Assembly (NCBI GenBank): GCA_017475045.1
Contig: JAFVGH010000132.1
Coordinates: 1-34,003 of the forward strand
From: Fibrobacter sp.
GTDB taxonomy: Bacteria > Fibrobacterota > Fibrobacteria > Fibrobacterales > Fibrobacteraceae
Direction: 5' to 3'
DNA: 34,003 nt
Shown here: positions 29,695-34,003 of the stretch, piece after piece
Position numbering within the stretch: the first letter of the stretch is position 1
How the letters are laid out: every line of letters starts with the position of its first letter
The notes under the pieces: model-generated
Seen by the model: only the letters and a program-made list of their open reading frames with translations
Told to the model about the DNA's origin: nothing
Database searches by the model: none
Program-made: the position numbers and the translations under genes

Positions 29695-31218
29695 ATGAAT
29701 ACTTCCCGACACACGAGAATCCGTAGTATCGCTGTCCTTATTGTGGCGGCGCTTATCTTAGAGGTTACCACCGCGGTACAGTACTATTCGACGCGGAGCT
29801 CTGTGGTCTCGGTAATCATGGAGATGGCCCAGCGGGACGTGAGTACTATTAACCGTGTGGCCGAGGTAAAGAAGATTGCGGAGAATGCCCTTCATCATGC
29901 GGTGCCCGAGGTGGAGAGGTTGTTTGCCCAGGGAGATAGGGATTCCCTGTACAGGGTGCTGCAACAGATTGTGAGGGAACATTCGGAACTTGTGGGTGTT
30001 GACTTTGCCTGCAAGGTAGGGGATGACGGCAAGCGGGACGGCTATTTTACTTTCAGGAATGAAGAAACCGGCGGTATCCAGGATACCATCATCGGGTTTG
30101 ACTACACGGAGCGTTCCTGGTATCGCGAAGGGCTCAAGCATAATGGGTTCTGGACCGAGCCTTACATGAGCCGCTATTACGTGATTTTGATGTCCACCTT
30201 TGCTTACCCGGTGCGGAACGACAAGGGTGAGGTTGTGGCGATACTTGGGGCCGACGTGCCCATGCACGAGCTTTCTGCCATGACGGTCAAGCTGTACGAA
30301 AACATGAACCACTCCCTGTTGCCGGTTATTGGGCTCCAGCTGCTAGGGCTGTTGTTGTTGGGGTTCATTATGTTCCGCAGTATCCGCAGTGTGCGTCGCC
30401 TGAGTGAGGTTAGCGCCGAGAAGGATCTGATCAACAAGGAGCTTGATATTGCCAACAGTATCCAGACGGCCATGCTGCCGGATTCGTCGCAGATTCATGA
30501 GTTTGCGGATGAGGCTGGCGGGGCACTGGATGTAAAGGACTTTGTCGATATTGCCGGAAGCCAGGTGCCTGCAAAGCAGGTGGGTGGCGATTTCTACGAC
30601 TTTTTTGTTCGGGGTGGCAAGCTTTTCTTCAACATCGGTGATGTGTGTGGCAAGGGAATTCCGGCGGCACTGGTGATGTCCATGACCCAGGCGGTGTTTC
30701 GCTCAGTGGCTTCTAAGGAGAATTCTCCTGCCCGTATTCTGCAGGATATGAATGTCATTGCCAGCCAGGGCAACAGCACCGGGATGTTCTCTACCATCTT
30801 TGTGGGGGTGCTGGACCTTGCTACTGGACGTTTGCAGTACAGTAGCGGTGGCCACGACAGGCCCTTCGTGATTTCGGGTGGAGCCTTGCGCCAGCTGGAA
30901 TTTAAGCCCGGGTTCCCCATTGGCATCATGGAAAATGCCACCTACCGGGATTTTGAGACGGAAATTGCCCCCGGTGACATGGTTATGCTCTACACCGACG
31001 GCCTTACGGAGGCCATGAACTCCGCACAGGAACTGTTCGGCCAGCAACGGATTGTGGATGCCATCAAGGCGGTGGGAGCTTTTGAGGCGCCCAAGCAGCT
31101 TTTGGACACCATGAGCCAGGCGGTAGCCGGCTTTGTGTGCGGCGCCGAGCAGAGCGATGACCTGACCATGCTGGCCATACTTTACAAGGGCCCTGCGGCA
31201 GGTCTGGCTGGGAAATAA
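29695..31218 (+). CDS. Sensor PP2C (SpoIIE/RsbU-type) phosphatase
   Basis: This protein has 507 residues. A membrane helix (about 12-27) is followed by an extracytoplasmic dCache-like sensor with SWYREGLKHNGFWTEPYMS (about 141-159), a second helix (about 208-228), a coiled linker (KELDIANSIQTAMLP), and a SpoIIE-type phosphatase domain (about 285-500). The phosphatase motifs are AKQVGGDFYDFF, IGDVCGKGIPAAL, MLYTDGLTEA and DDLTMLAI; the metal-binding Asp residues are kept. No HAMP or kinase domain follows. It should dephosphorylate the STAS protein encoded just upstream, giving the module a second input. ATG 29695 is preferred to a TTG at 29686, which overlaps the -10-like box. Confidence 0.91.
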   Translation: MNTSRHTRIRSIAVLIVAALILEVTTAVQYYSTRSSVVSVIMEMAQRDVSTINRVAEVKKIAENALHHAVPEVERLFAQGDRDSLYRVLQQIVREHSELVGVDFACKVGDDGKRDGYFTFRNEETGGIQDTIIGFDYTERSWYREGLKHNGFWTEPYMSRYYVILMSTFAYPVRNDKGEVVAILGADVPMHELSAMTVKLYENMNHSLLPVIGLQLLGLLLLGFIMFRSIRSVRRLSEVSAEKDLINKELDIANSIQTAMLPDSSQIHEFADEAGGALDVKDFVDIAGSQVPAKQVGGDFYDFFVRGGKLFFNIGDVCGKGIPAALVMSMTQAVFRSVASKENSPARILQDMNVIASQGNSTGMFSTIFVGVLDLATGRLQYSSGGHDRPFVISGGALRQLEFKPGFPIGIMENATYRDFETEIAPGDMVMLYTDGLTEAMNSAQELFGQQRIVDAIKAVGAFEAPKQLLDTMSQAVAGFVCGAEQSDDLTMLAILYKGPAAGLAGK

Positions 31219-31263
31219 GGCCGTTTTCTTTGTTATTTGTCTATGCGGAAGGGCGTTTTTTTC

Positions 31264-31269
31264 TAAATT
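31264..31269 (+). promoter_or_regulatory. -10-like box TAAATT of the decarboxylase operon
   Basis: It sits in TTTTTTCTAAATTCTG, 41 nt before the first gene. The leader has no strong Shine-Dalgarno. The rest of the gap 31219-31310 holds nothing recognisable. Confidence 0.5.
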
Positions 31270-31310
31270 CTGCCCCGTTGATTAACAACCTAAAAATGGA
31301 CTAAATCCTA

Positions 31311-32174
31311 ATGAACGAAACAGAACAAATCACAGCTGATTCTTCTGCCCAGGCCGTGGACTCCGCATCCCAGAATGCGGCGATTGCGGCTGCAGTCGAG
31401 GCGGCTGAACAACCGGCGCTCGTTGCCAGCCCGGCGGTACAGAAGGGTAAGTTCGACGAACAGATCGCGCTTATGCAGGCTTCCGATGCTGCCCAGGTGC
31501 AGGCCCAGCTCTCCATGCCCCACATGGACGACTCCATGGTCTACAAGATTGTGGAAACCCATGCCGGCAACCATGCCGTACTCTACAAGACTTATGAACA
31601 GGCAGTGCTCGCCCGCGACGTCCGTGATTCTATCGAGAATGCGGCCGGCCACAAGGTGCTCCCCATCGCCAAGGCGAAGCTGGGTTCTACCTACTGCAAG
31701 GGCGAATATTCCACCGAACAGGGCTGCAAGGGCGAATCCGACACCTTCGGCATTGGTTCCCTGGATGAATTCCAGGCTACCGGCCTTATCGTGGTGATGT
31801 GCGTTATCATTGGCCTTACGGTGCTCTGCTATGCGATGAACTTTATCATGGCGAAGCTTGGCCTGAACAAGACCAAGGCTCCGGCACCTGCAGTCAAGGC
31901 TGCCCCGGCTGCTGCCGCTGCTCCTGCCGCTATCGGCCCTGCCCACTGCGACTGGGATCCGAATGCCAAGAGCGTCCACCCCGGCTTCACCAACAAGCAG
32001 CTCCAGGCTTTCCTCGGCATTGCCGCCGTGGCCGCCCTGGAAGAACACCCCGGCATGACCAACGATCAGTTCCTTGCCCTGGTGACCGCCGCTGCGACCC
32101 AGGCTATCGGTCAGCCCTGCCGCGTGACCGCCTACAGAAACATTAACTCCCCTGCTTGGACGATTGTCAAGTAA
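31311..32174 (+). CDS. OadG/MmdD-like gamma (or delta) subunit with long N-terminal extension
   Basis: This protein has 287 residues. One membrane helix (about 157-180, ATGLIVVMCVIIGLTVLCYA) and a Pro/Ala-rich linker (about 187-210) resemble the gamma/delta subunits of oxaloacetate or methylmalonyl-CoA decarboxylase pumps. The last 60 residues, with AALEEHPGMTNDQF and ending NINSPAWTIVK, match the C-terminal helix-plus-strand tail seen in long gamma subunits. The unusual part is an N-terminal extension of about 150 residues: an Ala-rich start and a soluble segment with two Cys, without a signal peptide. Normal gamma subunits start at the membrane helix. It is first in a three-gene operon with the biotin carrier and beta subunit. 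The family call rests on layout and neighbours. Confidence 0.75.
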   Translation: MNETEQITADSSAQAVDSASQNAAIAAAVEAAEQPALVASPAVQKGKFDEQIALMQASDAAQVQAQLSMPHMDDSMVYKIVETHAGNHAVLYKTYEQAVLARDVRDSIENAAGHKVLPIAKAKLGSTYCKGEYSTEQGCKGESDTFGIGSLDEFQATGLIVVMCVIIGLTVLCYAMNFIMAKLGLNKTKAPAPAVKAAPAAAAAPAAIGPAHCDWDPNAKSVHPGFTNKQLQAFLGIAAVAALEEHPGMTNDQFLALVTAAATQAIGQPCRVTAYRNINSPAWTIVK

Positions 32175-32220
32175 GGTAAACTTTTAAAACTCAACAGGCT
32201 TAAAGCCAGGAAAAATCAAA

Positions 32221-32583
32221 ATGAAGAAAACAGTCCGTATCAGTTTCGAAGGCAAGACCTACGACGTCGAAGTAGAAGTTCTTGATTCCGCCGCCGCTGC
32301 AGCTCCTGCTGCCGCCCCGGTTGCCGCAGCCCCCGCAGCCGCTCCTGCCGCTGCTCCCGCCGCTGCCGGTGGTACCGAAGTGAAGTGCCCGCTGGCCGGT
32401 TCCGTGTTCAAGCTGAAGGTCAAGGTTGGCGATAAGGTTGAAGCCAACCAGGAAGTGGCTATCATCGAAGCCCTCAAGATGGAAAACCCGGTGGTGGCTC
32501 CTTGCGCTGGTACCGTGAACTCCATCTCCGTCAAGGAAACCGATACCGTTGTTGACGGTCAGACCCTCATGACCATTGCCTAA
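32221..32583 (+). CDS. Biotin carboxyl carrier subunit of a Na+-pumping decarboxylase
   Basis: This protein of 120 residues has a short N-terminal beta segment (1-22) typical of MmdC/OadA tails, an Ala/Pro-rich flexible linker (about 23-50), and a biotinyl domain (52-120). The attachment motif is IIEALKMENPVV, with biotinyl Lys86; the usual residue before the Lys is Met, here Leu. It carries carboxybiotin from the carboxyltransferase (alpha) to the beta subunit. It lies 46 nt after the gamma-like gene and 13 nt before the beta gene. A CAGGA Shine-Dalgarno-like site is at 32207-32211. Confidence 0.94.
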   Translation: MKKTVRISFEGKTYDVEVEVLDSAAAAAPAAAPVAAAPAAAPAAAPAAAGGTEVKCPLAGSVFKLKVKVGDKVEANQEVAIIEALKMENPVVAPCAGTVNSISVKETDTVVDGQTLMTIA

Positions 32584-32596
32584 GAGGTACAGTTAA

Positions 32597-33757
32597 ATGA
32601 GTTCACTCCTGCAATCGGTCGTTGAGTTCGCAGGCGACACCGGATTCACATACGTCACCGGACCCATGGTGATCATGTGGATTGTGAGTTTCGTCCTGAT
32701 GTACTTGGCGATTGTCAAAAAGTACGAGCCGCTTTTGTTGCTGCCGATTTCTCTCGGCGCTTTGGCGGTGAACATCCCCAGCGCGGGATTCTACGATGGT
32801 GGCTGGAGCATCGAGGGTATGTTTACCCCGACGGCCGGCCTCTATTACTACATCAGCCAGGGTATCCACCTGGAACTGTTCCCGCCCATCATCTTCTTGG
32901 GCGTGGGCGCCATGACGGACTTTGGACCGCTTATCGCTAACCCGCGTACGCTGCTTCTCGGCGGTGGCGCCCAGTTCGGCGTGTTCGCGACCATGTTCTG
33001 CGCCGTGGCTTTCGGTGGCTTTACTCTCGGTGAAGCGGCCTCTATCGGTATCATTGGTGGTGCCGACGGTCCGACCTCCATCTTCACTGCAAACAAACTA
33101 GCAAAGCACCTCATCGGACCTATCGCCGTGGCGGCTTACACCTACATGGCTCTGGTTCCGCTGATCCAGCCGCCTATTATGCGCCTGATGACCAACGACA
33201 AGGAACGCAAGATCCGTATGAAGGCTCTGCGCCAGGTGTCTAAGGCTGAACGTATCGTGTTCGCCGTGATGGTGATGATCGTGTGCATCTTGGTGGTGCC
33301 CGATGCTTCTGCCCTTATCATCATGCTCATGCTCGGCAACATCTTCAAGGAAGCCGGCGTTGTGGAACGCTTGGTGAAGACCTCTTCCAACGAACTCATG
33401 AACATCGTGACTATCTTCCTCGGTACTTCCGTGGGTCTCACCATGTCTGCCGACATCTTCCTGAAGCCGCAGACTCTTATGATTATCGCCATGGGCGTTG
33501 TGGCCTTCGGTTTCTCGACCGCTGCTGGCCTGTTCCTCGCGAAGATCATGAACTGGTGCTCTCCGAAGAACCCCGTGAACCCGCTTATCGGTTCTGCTGG
33601 CGTGTCCGCCGTGCCGATGGCAGCTCGCGTGTCTCAGGTGGAAGGTGCCAAGTATGACCCGCAGAACTTCTTGCTGATGCACGCCATGGGCCCCAACGTG
33701 GCCGGTGTGATCGGTACCGCAGTTTGCGCTGGGTATATGATTAGCCGCTTGAGCTAG
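32597..33757 (+). CDS. Na+-translocating decarboxylase beta subunit (OadB/MmdB family)
   Basis: This membrane protein has 386 residues and about ten helices. It decarboxylates carboxybiotin and exports Na+. Family signatures are LLLLPISLGALAVNIP near the N-terminus, LGVGAMTDFGPLIANP, IGIIGGADGPTSIF (with the conserved Asp), and the C-terminal SAVPMAARVSQVEG and MHAMGPNVAGVIGTAV. The substrate is set by the alpha subunit, which is not encoded here: methylmalonyl-CoA (succinate to propionate) or oxaloacetate are the main options. GAGG at 32585-32588 is the Shine-Dalgarno. A terminator follows at 33785. Confidence 0.95.
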   Translation: MSSLLQSVVEFAGDTGFTYVTGPMVIMWIVSFVLMYLAIVKKYEPLLLLPISLGALAVNIPSAGFYDGGWSIEGMFTPTAGLYYYISQGIHLELFPPIIFLGVGAMTDFGPLIANPRTLLLGGGAQFGVFATMFCAVAFGGFTLGEAASIGIIGGADGPTSIFTANKLAKHLIGPIAVAAYTYMALVPLIQPPIMRLMTNDKERKIRMKALRQVSKAERIVFAVMVMIVCILVVPDASALIIMLMLGNIFKEAGVVERLVKTSSNELMNIVTIFLGTSVGLTMSADIFLKPQTLMIIAMGVVAFGFSTAAGLFLAKIMNWCSPKNPVNPLIGSAGVSAVPMAARVSQVEGAKYDPQNFLLMHAMGPNVAGVIGTAVCAGYMISRLS

Positions 33758-33784
33758 TCATTTGCCCCACATCATACAAAGGAA

Positions 33785-33817
33785 AGCCCTCGGCTATGCG
33801 CCGGGGGCTCCTTTTTT
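33785..33817 (+). terminator. Terminator of the decarboxylase operon
   Basis: A 10-bp stem with one G-T pair (33785-33794 with 33800-33809, AGCCCTCGGC/GCCGGGGGCT) and a 5-nt loop is followed by TTTTTT. The hairpin covers the expected -35 region of the next gene. Confidence 0.92.
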
Positions 33818-33820
33818 ATA

Positions 33821-33826
33821 TATATT
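33821..33826 (+). promoter_or_regulatory. -10-like box TATATT of the fibro-slime gene
   Basis: It sits in TTTTTTATATATATTCAC, immediately after the terminator T-run and 21 nt before the ATG. The Shine-Dalgarno GGAGG is at 33837-33841. Confidence 0.5.
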
Positions 33827-33847
33827 CACTGAAGATGGAGGGTGCCT

Positions 33848-34003
33848 ATGAACGCTAAAAAATGGATTGCCGCTTGTGCCTGTTTGGCAGGTTCTGCCTT
33901 TGCGGCGGATGCTCAGTTGGATATCGTGGTTCGCGATTTCAGTGTGGAACACTCGGACTTCGAAAACTTCTCCGAAGAGTTTGCGAGTACCGGTGACGAT
34001 AAC
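33848..34003 (+). CDS. Fibro-slime domain protein, N-terminal part (cut by window edge)
   Basis: The first 52 residues are visible. A Sec signal peptide (WIAACACLAGSAFA, predicted cleavage after AFA at about residue 19) is followed by LDIVVRDFSVEHSDFENFSE. The RDF-x3-H-x-DFE pattern is the opening of the fibro-slime domain, found in secreted and surface proteins of Fibrobacter and some slime moulds. The role is probably in the outer surface or adhesion; the rest of the protein lies outside the window. GGAGG, 6 nt upstream, supports the start. Confidence 0.82.
   Translation, partial: MNAKKWIAACACLAGSAFAADAQLDIVVRDFSVEHSDFENFSEEFASTGDDN

Noticed and set aside
33098..33682. His/Asp-rich minus-strand frame opposite the beta subunit gene
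   Set aside because: It is the complement of membrane-helix codons; the plus-strand beta subunit has all family motifs.

Overview
The window most likely comes from a Fibrobacter-type bacterium (Fibrobacterota). Two protein families point there. A lipoprotein at 6933-8612 ends in a FISUMP domain (named after Fibrobacter succinogenes), and the gene cut by the right edge (33848-34003) starts like a fibro-slime domain protein. Supporting signs are the Ser-rich linkers in two lipoproteins, a type III glutamine synthetase, and a biotin-dependent Na+-pump decarboxylase set. No phage, CRISPR, insertion sequence, tRNA or rRNA was seen. The region reads as core chromosome.

Layout. 1-2613 (+): the 3' end of rpsA with its terminator, a membrane acyltransferase, and a lipoprotein of unknown function. 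2623-4529 (-): trmB and a short NtrC/NifA-class sigma-54 activator, overlapping by ATGA. This pair is divergent from glnN (4707-6824, +), and two operator-like dyads lie between them. 6933-11080 (+): the FISUMP lipoprotein, a protein made of 14-residue repeats, and an EF-G-like GTPase. 11090-13323 (-): a DUF58 protein and a sugar transferase with an odd N-terminal domain. 13392-17852 (+): homoserine dehydrogenase, then a sugar transferase-nadC-coaX operon joined by TAATG overlaps. 17929-21155 (-): a Ser-rich lipoprotein, then an ECF sigma / membrane protein / Spy-like operon. 21255-24262 (+): a GH3 lipoprotein and a Uup-like ABC-F ATPase. 24266-25438 (-): acetate kinase. 25597-31218 (+): a PAP2 phosphatase, a histidine phosphatase, and a partner-switching set (phosphatase-kinase fusion, STAS protein, second phosphatase). 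31311-33757 (+): gamma-like, biotin carrier and beta subunits of a decarboxylase pump without an alpha subunit. 33848 to the end: the fibro-slime protein.

How the genes work together. Three signalling cassettes stand out: the sigma-54 activator facing glnN (probably nitrogen control), the ECF sigma cassette that resembles CnrYXH metal sensing, and the partner-switching module. Metabolic genes cover nitrogen assimilation, Thr/Met precursors, NAD, CoA, acetate and Na+-coupled decarboxylation, alongside envelope and polysaccharide genes.

Four DNA-level patterns run across the genes. At least eight genes have a TANATT-like -10 box ending 6-9 nt before the ATG and no Shine-Dalgarno, which suggests leaderless mRNAs; other genes have ordinary Shine-Dalgarno sites. 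Terminator hairpins sit where the -35 region of the next gene should be. Small palindromes with GAGATT...AATGAC-like ends occur three times, once in frame inside trmB and once forming the stop of the EF-G-like gene. Two related GC-rich hairpin arrays fill intergenic gaps. No stretch longer than about 180 bases is without a gene; the contents of the gaps are listed as promoters, terminators or repeats.
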